Below are positions 1 through 8,305 of a stretch of 64,000 nucleotides of DNA, in pieces. The notes under the pieces were generated by a model. That model did not search any database. It saw only the letters and a program-made list of their open reading frames with translations, and was not told the DNA's origin. The stretch is from Methanocella paludicola SANAE. GTDB taxonomy: Archaea > Halobacteriota > Methanocellia > Methanocellales > Methanocellaceae. A program made the translations under genes and the position numbers. The stretch spans positions 2,457,501 through 2,521,500 of the forward strand of contig NC_013665.1 of the NCBI RefSeq assembly GCF_000011005.1, in the 5' to 3' direction. Every line of letters starts with the position of its first letter. Positions within the stretch are counted from its first letter, which is position 1.

Positions 1-176
1 AGAAATATCTGCGATAACCAATCGTTGATCTGAATGCCCCGCCGGCTCATAGTATTAAAATTGACCTGTGATATAAATAAGCTTCTAAGTTAAAAGTGTA
101 AGCAGGATAAGCGCCCTTACATATGCCGCGATTTTCAGCAGATACGCACATCTACATAATTTCCCTTCCACTTATC

Positions 177-434
177 ATGGACTTCGGGGGTTTCGTGGAG
201 AAGTACGGCGAGGCGACGACCAGGGTGGCCTTGAGGCTGGCCGTGGGGCGCATCCGCGGAATAATAAAAGAAAAAGTCGGCCGCGCTGCAGCCACGAACG
301 GCATATGTTTCCTTTCTATAGAAGAGCTGAGATGCGACGTCGCAAGCGTGGCCAGCGTGCTTAGCGAGTTCCCGTTCAGCCCCGAGGAAAAGGACGCGCT
401 GCTGGCCAAGGCGTGGGAGATCGTTACGCCCTAG
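177..434 (+). CDS. hypothetical protein, 85 aa
   Basis: I do not recognise this small protein. It starts with a short acidic segment (MDFGGFVEKYG), then a basic helix-rich stretch (RLAVGRIRGIIKEKVGR), and ends in a region that looks alpha-helical with SPEEKDALL. It has no membrane segment and one isolated Cys pair without a metal-site pattern. An upstream ATG at 123 would add 18 residues; the internal ATG at 177 gives a more natural start, but neither has a clear ribosome site, so the transcript may be leaderless. A TATA-like tract lies near 70-80. The end overlaps the convergent flavodoxin gene by 4 bases. That it is a gene at all rests on codon composition and tight packing. Confidence 0.55.
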   Translation: MDFGGFVEKYGEATTRVALRLAVGRIRGIIKEKVGRAAATNGICFLSIEELRCDVASVASVLSEFPFSPEEKDALLAKAWEIVTP

Positions 435-886
435 GCTCGCAAAGTCTTAGCGAAGTCGCGGGCCTGCTCGATCATCGCCCTGTTCGGGAGGCCTTTGTTG
501 ATGCCGCCGATGTACTTGAACAGGCCGGCAGTGTCCCAGCCTTTGCAGATGAACTCGCCGGCGTTCCGGTAGCCCTTTTTGGAGATTATGAGGTTCAGGT
601 GCCGGTGCTGGTTGATGTCGCCCTTGCCGGCCGTGGAGAAGATGAAAACGCTCTTATCCTGCTCCTCGTCCGGTTCCGGCAGCTTTTCCGCCAGCTCGAG
701 AATGCTTTTATGGTGCTTGCCTTTATAGATGCCGGAGCCCAGGCCGATGAGGTCGTATTCGCCCGCCTTGCCGGCGTCGAACTCCTCCGGGCTCACCACG
801 GGCGCGTCCAGTACCTCCGCCATCGCCTTCGCCACCTTCATGGTATTCCCGTGGGACTCTGAAACGCATACGATGATCGTTTTCAT
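431..886 (-). CDS. flavodoxin family protein
   Basis: A 151-residue single-domain flavodoxin: an FMN-binding electron carrier or redox protein of the cytoplasm. The N-terminal beta strand IIVCVSESHGNTMKVAKAM carries the phosphate-binding loop (SESHGNT, residues 8-14, in place of the classical T/S-x-T-G-x-T). The second flavin loop is seen in LIGLGSGIYKGKHHK (about 46-60), and a third in IFSTAGKGD (about 82-90). The length fits short-chain flavodoxins. It is a monocistronic gene facing the small gene at 177-434. The partner is not visible from context; in methanogens such proteins often serve oxidative-stress or flavin-dependent reductases, which is inference here. Confidence 0.88.
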   Translation of the reverse strand: MKTIIVCVSESHGNTMKVAKAMAEVLDAPVVSPEEFDAGKAGEYDLIGLGSGIYKGKHHKSILELAEKLPEPDEEQDKSVFIFSTAGKGDINQHRHLNLIISKKGYRNAGEFICKGWDTAGLFKYIGGINKGLPNRAMIEQARDFAKTLRA

Positions 887-982
887 GATAAGCTCATTAA
901 TTACGCGCTTATGTATTAATTGTTCGCATCTTTTTTTCAGGCCGACAAAACTATTTAAGATGGCGTTACGTCAGGAGGAATG

Positions 983-1981
983 ATGAAGAAGGTCATCCGG
1001 GATTTCGAGTGCGCCATGTGCGGCGGATGCTGTGCCAGCCAGGACCTGGTGCAGCTTACGACTTACGAGCTGTACAGGCTCTCAAGGTCCCTTCAAATGG
1101 AGCCCGCGGAGTTCTTCGATAAGTACTGCGTCGTGACGGCGACGAGCCTGAACCCGATGCCTCACCTGTACATTAAGACGGTAAATGGCGCATGCCCGTT
1201 CCTTAAGGACAATAAGTGCAGCGTCCACGAGTCAAGGCCTTACGCGTGCCAGGCGTACCCGATGCGCGTCTACTGGGTTTTGACCAGGGACATGAAGGAT
1301 TTTGTGCGCGCTCATTACAAGCTTGAAGACTCCTGCAGCCTGTTCAAGCTGGACGATAACGACGTGCTCCTGGGCGACTTCGAGCTGCTGTCACGGCAGA
1401 CGATCGCCTACTGGGTCGACGACGCCTACTTCAGCATGGCGGGCGGGACGGTCGACCTCTCCGTGCCATACCGGGTCGCCGACCTTTACATCCACGATAA
1501 AGGCATGCGTGACGTGGCAAAGCGCTATGTCGTTAACCCGGAGCACCCTCCTGTCGCCTACGACTCGGAGCTCGCCTACGCGAAAATAACATTAACGCTC
1601 CAGGCCGCCGTGTGGGACACTTCGTTCGCCCTCGTCAGCGCAGAAAGGCAGGAGACCGGCGAGGACGCCCGCATCGGAAAATACCTGCTCATGGCCACGG
1701 ACGATGAGTCCGTGAAGGCCCTGCGTCTGCTCGTGGAGAGCGGCAGGCTCGACCTTGCCAGGACCCTGGCGATGGAATCGAAGGCCCGCAAGGGCACATT
1801 TATTGTCGCCGCGCTGCATGGCTCGTCCACGGACCACGTCGCCCTGGGGTTCGTCCTGGGCGCGGAGAAAGGGGAGCTTGAAGCCTTTACGGAAAACGGC
1901 AATAAGCCCCTGTACGTCTTCTTTAAGGGCAGTGCTGCCGACGGTAAGCTCACCGGATTCCCGCTCAACATTAAAATATAG
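983..1981 (+). CDS. YkgJ-type cysteine cluster protein
   Basis: A 332-residue protein whose first 110 residues form the YkgJ/UPF0153 zinc/iron-chelating domain: CAMCGGCC near residue 10, CPFLKDNKCSVHESRPYACQAYP near 70-92. This arrangement of Cys residues (CxxCxxCC...C.....C.......C) binds a metal or Fe-S cluster; the reaction is unknown. The rest (about 130-332) has no domain I recognise. Two adjacent ATGs (980 and 983) are possible; a perfect AGGAGG at 973-978 is 4 bases from the second and only 1 from the first, so 983 is preferred. The next gene, an AN1 zinc-finger protein, starts 22 bases downstream and is probably co-transcribed. Confidence 0.85.
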   Translation: MKKVIRDFECAMCGGCCASQDLVQLTTYELYRLSRSLQMEPAEFFDKYCVVTATSLNPMPHLYIKTVNGACPFLKDNKCSVHESRPYACQAYPMRVYWVLTRDMKDFVRAHYKLEDSCSLFKLDDNDVLLGDFELLSRQTIAYWVDDAYFSMAGGTVDLSVPYRVADLYIHDKGMRDVAKRYVVNPEHPPVAYDSELAYAKITLTLQAAVWDTSFALVSAERQETGEDARIGKYLLMATDDESVKALRLLVESGRLDLARTLAMESKARKGTFIVAALHGSSTDHVALGFVLGAEKGELEAFTENGNKPLYVFFKGSAADGKLTGFPLNIKI

Positions 1982-2003
1982 CCAGCGTAAAAAGTGATAG
2001 TGT

Positions 2004-2441
2004 ATGCGTAAGGATGAAGAGATCGAGAGGACGCTGAGAGTTTATTCAAGATCGAGCACCTTCGAGTACATCCCCCGCTCCAAAAAGGAGGACGACTACG
2101 TGGTCGCCCGCCCCATGAAGGCGCCGAAGTGCGTCGTCTGCGGGAAGACGGAGCCGGAGCCTTTCGAGTGTGAGTTCTGCCACGAGTACTACTGCGAGGA
2201 GCATCTGCCGCCTGAAAAGCATGAGTGCCCGGGGCTCCGCGAGGAGCCTGTTTCGCCCGAGGAAGAGGCGGCCATGAAGAGGGCGATCGTGGCAAGGATG
2301 GAGAACATCATCGGAAAGCTGCCGGTCGTATACTTGCTTATAGATAGCGCGAAGCCCGGGGAGCTCAAGGAGTTACTGGAGGCTCTCGAGAAGATGGAGG
2401 GCGTGCTGGCGGGCATTGCCGACCGCGAGGGCGAAGAATAG
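2004..2441 (+). CDS. AN1-type zinc finger protein
   Basis: A 145-residue protein with an AN1-type zinc finger at about residues 42-76: CVVCGKTEPEPFECEFCHEYYCEEHL followed by HEC, giving the C-x2-C-x9-C-x2-C-x4-C-x2-H-x5-H-x-C spacing that binds two zinc ions. In eukaryotes AN1 fingers accompany ubiquitin-related and stress functions; archaeal members are uncharacterised. The acidic C-terminal half is helical and charged. It follows the YkgJ-type gene by 22 bases with a weak ribosome site (AAAGTGAT), suggesting a two-gene unit of metal-binding proteins. Confidence 0.85.
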   Translation: MRKDEEIERTLRVYSRSSTFEYIPRSKKEDDYVVARPMKAPKCVVCGKTEPEPFECEFCHEYYCEEHLPPEKHECPGLREEPVSPEEEAAMKRAIVARMENIIGKLPVVYLLIDSAKPGELKELLEALEKMEGVLAGIADREGEE

Positions 2442-2548
2442 GCAAGAGAACAAACATTTAAATATTAATATAATTAATATGAAGGTAGTCCCGTTACCGG
2501 AAAATCTTAAATAGTATCAACGAAGATTTACGACAGCCGTTTTTTGAT

Positions 2549-2632
2549 GTCGCGGTATCCAAGCCTGGTATGGAGCAGGTTTGCTAAACCTGTGCTCTTC
2601 GGAGCTCCGGAGTTCAAATCTCCGCCGCGGCG
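2549..2632 (+). tRNA. tRNA-Ser (GCT)
   Basis: The acceptor arms GTCGCGG (2549-2555) and CCGCGGC (2625-2631) pair over seven positions with one G-U. The anticodon arm GCAGGTTTGCTAAACCTG has loop TTGCTAA, giving anticodon GCT. A long variable arm GCTCTTCGGAGC marks a class II tRNA, as expected for Ser. The T arm CGGAG-TTCAAAT-CTCCG is perfect and the discriminator is G. CCA is not encoded. A TATA-like box (TCTTAAATAG) lies at 2505-2514. Confidence 0.95.
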
Positions 2633-2639
2633 CTTCTAT

Positions 2640-3083
2640 TTATCTAAAAAGGTCTGTTCCGCATTTTATCTTACGCAACAGTTCCTTGTCCTCTTCGGTC
2701 ATTTTCGCGTCAGAGCAGATATGATACAGGCAAACCGGGCTTCTTAGCTCTCTTGGTAATATGCACCCGGCGCCTTCCCGGCAGAACCCGTCCCGGGCAT
2801 CGCAAAACGAGGCCATCTTTCTTGCAGAGTCCTCGTCCAGCGTCCGGCCTTCCCGCTGCCAGTGCCCGCAGGTGTCGACGCAGTCCTGGCAGCAGGCGCC
2901 CTCTCTTACGTGAATGTACCGGCAAAAGCTCTCGCCGTCGCCGCAGTCGAAGTCGATGGCCCCGGTCCGCTTCGCCAGCCCCCGGTATGTGTCCACATCG
3001 TGGCCGCGTATGCGCTTCTCACCCTTCGGGACGACCCCGATCCCGAGGCGGGAGAGCAATTGCTCGAACTCGTCATACCGCAT
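2640..3083 (-). CDS. cysteine-rich hypothetical protein
   Basis: A 147-residue soluble protein with about eleven cysteines, including FDCGDGESFCRYIH, GACCQDCVDTCGHW, SFCDARDGFCREGAGC and LYHICSD. The grouping suggests one or more metal or Fe-S sites, but it matches no family I can name. The first 40 residues are Cys-free and look like a small alpha/beta domain. It begins 11 bases after the stop of the upstream cupin gene on the same strand, so the two are probably one transcript. Its end lies 7 bases from the tRNA-Ser on the other strand. Confidence 0.75.
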   Translation of the reverse strand: MRYDEFEQLLSRLGIGVVPKGEKRIRGHDVDTYRGLAKRTGAIDFDCGDGESFCRYIHVREGACCQDCVDTCGHWQREGRTLDEDSARKMASFCDARDGFCREGAGCILPRELRSPVCLYHICSDAKMTEEDKELLRKIKCGTDLFR

Positions 3084-3094
3084 GATCGCTGTCC

Positions 3095-3424
3095 TCAGGC
3101 CTGAGGTTTGTAGTCTTCCCGGGCGGGAGAAAAGACCTCGACGGCCACCGAGTCCTCAAGGATGGCAGCCCCGTGCTCGACGTTGCCGGGAATTGACCAG
3201 CTATCGCCGGGCTTCATGTCGTACGGCTCTCCGTCGATGGTAAGTATGATGTGGCCCGACACGAGATAGCCCGTCTGCTCCTGCGGGTGCTTATGCGCGG
3301 GCAGCGTCTTGCCCTTCTTGAGCCGGAACTCGGTCATCATCGTGTTCATGCCGTATACCAGCGTTTTGCGCCCGATACCGTCCATTGCCTGGATATAGCC
3401 ATCTCCGGAAGCCTTCTTTACCAT
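3095..3424 (-). CDS. cupin domain protein
   Basis: A 109-residue single-domain cupin. Cupin motif 1 is visible as LPAHKHPQEQTGYLVSG (HxH...E......G) and motif 2 as PGDSWSIPGNVEHGA (P-G-D-x-x-x-I-P-x-x-x-x-H), giving the usual three-His/one-Glu metal site on a small beta barrel. Such stand-alone cupins act as enzymes or ligand-binding proteins; the substrate cannot be told. A GTG at 3436 could add four residues, but the ATG at 3424 is preferred. It heads a probable two-gene unit with the Cys-rich protein. Confidence 0.85.
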   Translation of the reverse strand: MVKKASGDGYIQAMDGIGRKTLVYGMNTMMTEFRLKKGKTLPAHKHPQEQTGYLVSGHIILTIDGEPYDMKPGDSWSIPGNVEHGAAILEDSVAVEVFSPAREDYKPQA

Positions 3425-3552
3425 ATGATCAGCCACAAGATCACGAACCTTATCAATAATTACTTAAGTTCCATATAATACTTTCAGGATACTATAGCCT
3501 CGGGTTAATATTGATTAATGAATAAGTCATTATCATCTGGGAGGATAATTGA

Positions 3553-4017
3553 ATGTTCACGAAATGCGAGATCAAAGATAAACCGGCACAGCCCATCATG
3601 TCCATACGCATGAGGACCGCAGTGCAGGAACTGCCCAACGTGCTGGGCAAGGCGTTCGGTGACGTGGCCATGGCCATCGGCCAGCAGGGACAGCAGCCAG
3701 GAGGGCCGCCATTCGTAGCGTACTACAACATGGACATGCAGGACCTCGATATAGAGGTCGGGTTCCCGGTAGCTAAGAAGCTTCAGGCAAAAGGGGACGT
3801 CAAGCCCGGAGAGATCCCGGCGGGCAAAGTAGCGACCACCGTCTATACCGGGCCATACGGCGACGGGATGAAAGAGGCATACGAGGCGCTCTCGAAGCTC
3901 GTGGAGGAGAAGGGCTTAGCGCCCACGGGCGTCGTCTACGAGATATACTTCAACAGCCCGATGGACACCCCGCCGGAGAAGCTCCAGACGCAGATCGTGT
4001 TCCCGCTGAAGGGCTAA
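3553..4017 (+). CDS. GyrI-like / AraC-type effector-binding domain protein
   Basis: A 154-residue stand-alone effector-binding domain of the GyrI/SOUL-like superfamily. Typical features are the opening beta strand (CEIKDKPAQPIMSIR), the middle AYYNMDMQDLDIEVGFPV, the segment IPAGKVATTVYTGPYGDGMKEAYEAL and the end VVYEIYFNSPMDTPPEKLQTQIVFPL, all spread over its full length. These domains bind hydrophobic or cationic small molecules; without a DNA-binding part it may be a scavenger or an enzyme of the SAV2435-like hydrolase type. A strong ribosome site GGGAGGAT (3538-3545) sets the start. Confidence 0.88.
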   Translation: MFTKCEIKDKPAQPIMSIRMRTAVQELPNVLGKAFGDVAMAIGQQGQQPGGPPFVAYYNMDMQDLDIEVGFPVAKKLQAKGDVKPGEIPAGKVATTVYTGPYGDGMKEAYEALSKLVEEKGLAPTGVVYEIYFNSPMDTPPEKLQTQIVFPLKG

Positions 4018-4057
4018 TGATAAGGCTCATATAAGCAATTAACTCCAGGAAGAACAT

Positions 4058-4150
4058 ATGGCCGGACAGGAATTCGAGGCCGTGCTCATCAAGGACGATA
4101 CAAGGGACAGGCGCGTCTTGAAAACGATAGGGATGCTCAAAGAACAATAA
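4058..4150 (+). CDS. possible small protein, 30 aa
   Basis: A 30-codon reading frame (MAGQEFEAVLIKDD..., ending in IGMLKEQ) preceded by AGGAAG at 4047-4052, 5 bases before the ATG. It follows the GyrI-like gene by 40 bases on the same strand and ends 15 bases before the convergent trkH stop. The peptide is charged, with no Cys and no membrane helix. It may be a real small protein or a translated leader remnant; only the ribosome site and the position argue for it. Confidence 0.35.
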   Translation: MAGQEFEAVLIKDDTRDRRVLKTIGMLKEQ

Positions 4151-4165
4151 AGCATGCGGCCAGGG

Positions 4166-5611
4166 TTAGGGCCTGAGGCCTTTGAGTATAGCCCTCAATA
4201 ATACCAGGACCGGTATGATCTCCAGCCTGCCGACCCACATGTCGAACATGATGATGAGCTTGGCGGCGAGGCTCATGCCGGGGCTGACGATGCCGGCGGT
4301 GAGCCCAACGTTGCCCATGGCGGAGCAGACCTCGAAGATGACCTGGCTGAGGCTGGCCTGCCCGAGCACGATATTGGACAGCAGCATGACGCTGGCCAGG
4401 AGGGTGACAACCCACAGGAACGATATGAGCGCCGCATCGGCGAGCTCCCTGGACATCTCCTGGCCCGTCAACTTACGGTCGCCCATTCTCACGACGATCA
4501 CGGCCTTTTTTGTCAGCAGCGTCTGGGCCAGCCAGAGCCTTGCCTCCGCCACGAGGAAGAGGGCGCGGGCGATCTTGATACCGCCCGAGGTGGACCCGGC
4601 GCAGCCGCCGATGACCATCGCGATGGAGAGGATAAGCATGGAGGTCGGGGACCATTGGGACAGGTCTGCCGACTGTAAGCCCGTGCACGTCACGGCGGAG
4701 GCGAACTGGAACACGGAGTCTGCGACGGATGCCCCGACGGGGAACAGCATATTCTGTATCGCCAGGACGGCACATCCTGCGATCACCAGCCCGATGAAGG
4801 CCCGCACCTGGACGTCGTCCAGCAGCGCCCGCAGATCCGGCTTCAGGGCCCGGTACATGGCGGCGAACGGCAGTGAGCCGGCCACCATGATGGGAATGAG
4901 CGCGAGCTCGACGGAGAGGCTGCCATAGTGGCCGATGCTGTCCGCGTATATCGAAAATCCGCCCGTGCTGATGGCGGTCATCGCCGTGTTCAGCGCGTCC
5001 CAGGCGGGCATGCCGGCGGCCAGCAGGAGCAGGACCGCGAACAAGGTCAAGCCCAGGTACAGCTTCCAGATAATATTCAGCGTCGAGCGAATGCTCGGCT
5101 TGATGCGCTCTTTTCTCGCCTCCGAGGTGTAGAGGGTAAAAGCGCTGGTGCCCGGGCGTATGAGGATGGTCACCATCAGGAGTATGACGCCGGCGCCACC
5201 AACCCACTGGGTCAGGCTGCGCCAGAGCTGTATGGTGTGAGTGGCCGTCTCCGGCGAGGGTATCATGGAAAAGCCGCTCCCCGTCCACCCGGATATGCCC
5301 TCGAAAAAAGCATCGATCGATGGCACCCCGTGGTAAACATAGGGTATAGCGCTTAACGCAGGCACTAGAAGGTATGCCAGGGCCGCGATGACCATCGCAT
5401 GTTTCAGCTCGATAGTCTCATCTGGCGCCACGGCCAGGTGGATCGCCAGCGCAATGGCGCCGCTCACGAGAAGGCCCGCCGTGAATCCGGCCATGCTCAC
5501 GCGGTCGCCGAACGCTATGCTCATCGCTGCCATCACTGCCATCAGGATGGCGACCGTGGTGAATAAGCCCTTTAAGTTCCCGACGACGATATGCAGGTCT
5601 CTCCATGACAA
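4166..5611 (-). CDS. trkH: TrkH-type potassium uptake channel subunit
   Basis: A 481-residue integral membrane protein of the TrkH/KtrB family, the ion-conducting subunit of a K+ (or Na+/K+) uptake system. Its four pore-loop repeats with filter glycines are visible: SGWTGSGFS (about 106-114), AISTGGFS (about 216-223), VTCTGLQS (about 312-319) and SAMGNVGLTAG (about 434-444). A Ser replaces the usual filter Gly flank in repeat 1, and all four keep the key Gly. The gate-region segment GGCAGSTSGGIK is also present. It starts 16 bases after trkA on the same strand, so the gating subunit and the channel form one operon. Confidence 0.95.
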   Translation of the reverse strand: MSWRDLHIVVGNLKGLFTTVAILMAVMAAMSIAFGDRVSMAGFTAGLLVSGAIALAIHLAVAPDETIELKHAMVIAALAYLLVPALSAIPYVYHGVPSIDAFFEGISGWTGSGFSMIPSPETATHTIQLWRSLTQWVGGAGVILLMVTILIRPGTSAFTLYTSEARKERIKPSIRSTLNIIWKLYLGLTLFAVLLLLAAGMPAWDALNTAMTAISTGGFSIYADSIGHYGSLSVELALIPIMVAGSLPFAAMYRALKPDLRALLDDVQVRAFIGLVIAGCAVLAIQNMLFPVGASVADSVFQFASAVTCTGLQSADLSQWSPTSMLILSIAMVIGGCAGSTSGGIKIARALFLVAEARLWLAQTLLTKKAVIVVRMGDRKLTGQEMSRELADAALISFLWVVTLLASVMLLSNIVLGQASLSQVIFEVCSAMGNVGLTAGIVSPGMSLAAKLIIMFDMWVGRLEIIPVLVLLRAILKGLRP

Positions 5612-5627
5612 CGGCCATCACCAGTGC

Positions 5628-6278
5628 TCATTGTAACATGCCGGACACCCTTTCCACCATCTCCCGGCCGACGAGGACGAACACCGAGTCGTTCGGACGT
5701 ATCACGGTGCTCCCTTCGGGTATGATGACCGACTCGCCCCTCTCGATGGCGATGATGAGCGTTTTCGGCGGCAGCCCCAGGTCCTTGATGGCTTTTCCCA
5801 GAGCATGAGACCCCTCGTGGATGATGACCTCGATGATCTCCGCCTTGCCGCCGGCGAGGGTCACGAAGTCGTTAATGGCCGGCCGCTGGATCATGTTGAA
5901 GATATTCTCGGCGACGACGCCGTCCGGGTTCTTAAGGATCGTCGCGCCCGTGCCCTTGAAGATCTCGATGTTCTCGTTCTCGTTGACGACGGTGGTAATG
6001 CTCTTGACCTTTTTTTCCTTTGCCTTGAGCACCACCATGAGGTTGACGTTATCGTCGCCCGTCGTGCAGATCACGCTGTCCGCCTCCGAGATCCCCGCGT
6101 CCTCGAGCGTCGATATCAGCGAGGCGTCGCCCGTTATGCTGACGAGGTCGTATCTCAGCGCGATATCCTGCGTCCTCTCAGGGTCGCTGTCGATGACCAC
6201 GACGTTGTATCGCTCCCCAACGGCTATCCTCGCCAGATTCCGGCCTATTCCCCCGAGGCCGACGATGATGATGTACAC
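5628..6278 (-). CDS. trkA: TrkA-type potassium uptake regulatory subunit
   Basis: A 216-residue single-unit TrkA: an N-terminal RCK/NAD-binding Rossmann domain (IIIVGLGGIGRNLA, then VVVIDSDPE, TGDAS and TTGDDNVNLMVV) and a C-terminal TrkA-C domain from about residue 130 (AEIIEVIIHEGSHALGKAIKDLGLP...PNDSVFVLVG). It is peripheral and gates TrkH according to bound nucleotides. A GTG start at 6278 directly precedes the YIIIVG strand and has GGAGG 7 bases upstream; the ATG at 6299 would add seven non-conserved residues, so GTG is chosen. An AT-rich promoter region lies at 6298-6335. It is the first gene of the trkA-trkH pair. Confidence 0.93.
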   Translation of the reverse strand: MYIIIVGLGGIGRNLARIAVGERYNVVVIDSDPERTQDIALRYDLVSITGDASLISTLEDAGISEADSVICTTGDDNVNLMVVLKAKEKKVKSITTVVNENENIEIFKGTGATILKNPDGVVAENIFNMIQRPAINDFVTLAGGKAEIIEVIIHEGSHALGKAIKDLGLPPKTLIIAIERGESVIIPEGSTVIRPNDSVFVLVGREMVERVSGMLQ

Positions 6279-6528
6279 TACGGAGCCTCCACTCGTCATA
6301 TATTATATAATAATTTACATAAATTATAATATCAGCGGATTTTCAGCGGATGCCGCTAAGAGAGGGCAGACTGCTGGACATATATAACGTGAAAGCCCGT
6401 ATCACTAAAGCGTATGAAGCTAAAAGTATGGGCTTCGACGTCATGTACTATCGGCGTTGTGGAAACGTGGCACCCGCAGTCAGCCGGTGGGTATTTGATA
6501 TGAAAAAAGAGCACTGGCAGAGCCAGAC

Positions 6529-6732
6529 CTAGCCGAGCTTATGTAGCCCGCCCTTGAGCTTCTTGATCTTCTCGTTGACGATGTCGAGCCGCCTCTGCAG
6601 CCCCGCAGTGCCCAGCGCGGCCCCGCACTCGACCTTGACGGTCTTCTTCTCCTTGATGTCTTTGACACGGACCGTGTGGGCCTTGCCGCAGCACGGGCAC
6701 GGCACGACTATCTCCTCGGGCTCGCCTGACAT
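6529..6732 (-). CDS. small zinc-ribbon-like protein
   Basis: A 67-residue protein with a Cys cluster near the start (VPCPCCGKAHTVRV) and one more Cys in KVECGA, spaced like an incomplete zinc ribbon. The second half (QRRLDIVNEKIKKLKGGLHK) is a basic helix, possibly a short coiled coil. Small proteins of this kind are common in methanogens and usually uncharacterised. It stands alone between the trkA promoter and thiD; a short T-rich tract lies just upstream of its ATG. Confidence 0.7.
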   Translation of the reverse strand: MSGEPEEIVVPCPCCGKAHTVRVKDIKEKKTVKVECGAALGTAGLQRRLDIVNEKIKKLKGGLHKLG

Positions 6733-6780
6733 AATAGTAAGAATGTGTGCCTATTATTTAACTGATTTCTTCATTTTCGG

Positions 6781-7551
6781 CTATCGGATGCCGCCAGGGT
6801 TGACGGGCCGTGCCCCGTGGCCGACGTCCATCGCGCTGGCGACGGCATTCCTGACAAAAGCTTTAGCCTTCATTACTGCACCGCCGACCTTTTCTCCCCG
6901 GGCGAGGTATGCGGTGATGGCCGAGGAATGCGTGCAGCCGGTCCCGTGGGTGCCGCCTTTTACCAGCTCGCCCTCGAATACCCGAAAGCGGCCGTCGTAT
7001 AGTATGTCAACGCCGCCCATGTGGCCGCCGGTGACCACGGCGTGCCTCACGCCCAGGCCGTGGATGACCTTGCAGGCCTCCTTCGCGCTATCAAGGTCTT
7101 TCACCTTGATGCCCGAAAGCACGGAAGCCTCGAACACGTTGGGCGTCGCCACTTCGGCCAGCGGCAGGATCAGTTTTTTCAGCGCGTCGACGGCATCGGG
7201 ATCCAGCAGCCTTCCCCCGGATTCGGCGGCCATGACCGGGTCGACGATAAGCCTGAGCCCGTATTGTTTAGCCTTACGGGCCACGACCTCGATCGTCTCC
7301 ACCCGCGAGAGCATACCTGTCTTAGTGTAGACGACCTCGAAATCGGCCATTACCGAGTCGATCTGGCTTTCGATGACACCGGGGGGAACGTCGAACACGC
7401 CCTGGACGCCCAGCGTATTCTGGGACGTGATAGCCGTGATGGCGCAGGTGCCGTGGACGCCGAGCGCCTGGAACGTCTTCAGGTCGGCCTCGATCCCCGC
7501 TCCCCCGCCGGAATCGGACCCCGCGATGGTCAGCGCCGTGTAGTGGCTCAT
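6781..7551 (-). CDS. thiD: hydroxymethylpyrimidine / phosphomethylpyrimidine kinase
   Basis: A 256-residue ribokinase-fold enzyme that phosphorylates HMP and HMP-P to HMP-PP, the pyrimidine branch of thiamine synthesis in the cytoplasm. Diagnostic stretches are [21 protein letters not shown] at the N terminus, [14 protein letters not shown] as [19 protein letters not shown], and the anion-hole motif [19 protein letters not shown] near residue 222, with the catalytic Asp in GTGC-type context replaced as T-H-G-T-G-C, the form common in archaea. An upstream ATG (7596) would add 15 non-conserved residues, so 7551 is preferred. Many archaeal ThiD proteins carry a ThiN domain at the end; this one does not. 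thiC lies 16 kb away. Confidence 0.94.
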   Translation of the reverse strand: MSHYTALTIAGSDSGGGAGIEADLKTFQALGVHGTCAITAITSQNTLGVQGVFDVPPGVIESQIDSVMADFEVVYTKTGMLSRVETIEVVARKAKQYGLRLIVDPVMAAESGGRLLDPDAVDALKKLILPLAEVATPNVFEASVLSGIKVKDLDSAKEACKVIHGLGVRHAVVTGGHMGGVDILYDGRFRVFEGELVKGGTHGTGCTHSSAITAYLARGEKVGGAVMKAKAFVRNAVASAMDVGHGARPVNPGGIR

Positions 7552-7595
7552 ACCAGCTAAGACGCTCGGGTTGCTAATAAGTGTTTTTCCCCGCA

Positions 7596-8022
7596 TTAAG
7601 CCCGCGAAGCTGGTTAAGTCCGCGAAGACTGTTCGAGCCCGAAGGCCGCGAAGCTGGCGCGAAGACCGCGAAGGTCATCTTATATTATGGCTGTGTTGGT
7701 TCGAAGCCGCTTAATCTGAGAGAAAGAGCTTCACGGGCATGGCTTACGATAAACCACTTTTACTATTTTTCATTGTTTATCCGTCGCCCGCGTCTCGATA
7801 GTTCTCAGGAATGTTATAAACCGGACTCCGTGGCCTCCGTGCCTCAAATTATAAAAAGTGCTTTGTGAGTCCTCCGTGCCCCCGTGGCCCTGTGTATTGG
7901 ACACTCCATGAAGGCATAGGTAAAAGGAGAATACGGCTCCTATCTTCAAGAGGCTTCGGGCGAACTTCGCGGTCTTCGCGCTCGAATAGTCTTCGCGGAC
8001 TTATGCCTCTTCGCGAGCTTAA
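7596..8022. repeat. palindromic repeat element A (GCGAAG family, partly decayed)
   Basis: Non-coding element of about 430 bases. Its left arm (7596-7673) and right arm (7953-8022) are inverted copies built from repeated GCGAAG units. The inner right arm (7877-7916) carries the CTCCGTG-type units and the segment CCTGTGTATTGGACACTCC shared exactly with element C, but its left partner is missing, so this copy is eroded. The middle holds a remnant of the GATAAAC / GTTTATCGTCG centre (7748-7789). It separates the divergent genes thiD and the small SH3-like protein. Open frames inside are by-products of the repeats. Confidence 0.85.
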
Positions 8023-8080
8023 ACGTGGGCGCATGGGCGCAAAAACATTAAAGAGGGATAACGGCGTCCTTATTAATTAC

Positions 8081-8275
8081 ATGCGAGAAAAGGACAGGGT
8101 CGTGCTGCTCCGGGAGCTCAAGGCGTCCATCAACGGCGTCGTCATTCCCGAGGGCGCGACGGGCGTCATAACGTATAAGATCCGCGGCAGCGGCGTGAAC
8201 ACCTACGAGGTCGACTTCGGCCAGTACGGCGTCGCCGTGTGCAACAAGGAAGACCTGCAAGTCATCGATAAATAA
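8081..8275 (+). CDS. small SH3-like (DUF4926-like) protein, 64 aa
   Basis: A 64-residue protein predicted as a single small beta barrel: VVLLRELKASINGVVIPEGATGVITYKI, then TYEVDFGQYGVAVCNKEDLQVI. The order (charged start, strand, PxGxxGxI turn, YEVDF strand, terminal LxVI strand) resembles the DUF4926 / SH3-like family, whose function is unknown. The ATG at 8081 is chosen; an in-frame ATG at 8033 would add 16 poorly structured residues lying next to repeat element A. An AT-rich tract 30-40 bases upstream could be the promoter of a leaderless message. It converges on the ABC permease gene. Confidence 0.7.
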   Translation: MREKDRVVLLRELKASINGVVIPEGATGVITYKIRGSGVNTYEVDFGQYGVAVCNKEDLQVIDK

Positions 8276-8305
8276 AAACTGCGCATTTTAAAAAAGCGTT
8301 TTTAG

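Noticed and set aside
4182-4928. Long frames antisense to trkH, lysC, thiC and similar genes
   Set aside because: They follow from the GC-rich codon bias of the genes on the other strand and have no domain of their own.
6350-6532. 60-codon plus-strand frame between trkA and the small zinc-ribbon gene
   Set aside because: No ribosome site, no family resemblance, and it ends 4 bases inside the convergent gene; it may simply be the promoter region read by chance.
7596-7673. GCGAAG repeats as a CRISPR array
   Set aside because: The units are short, lack unique equal-length spacers and recur as an inverted arm; no cas genes are in the window.
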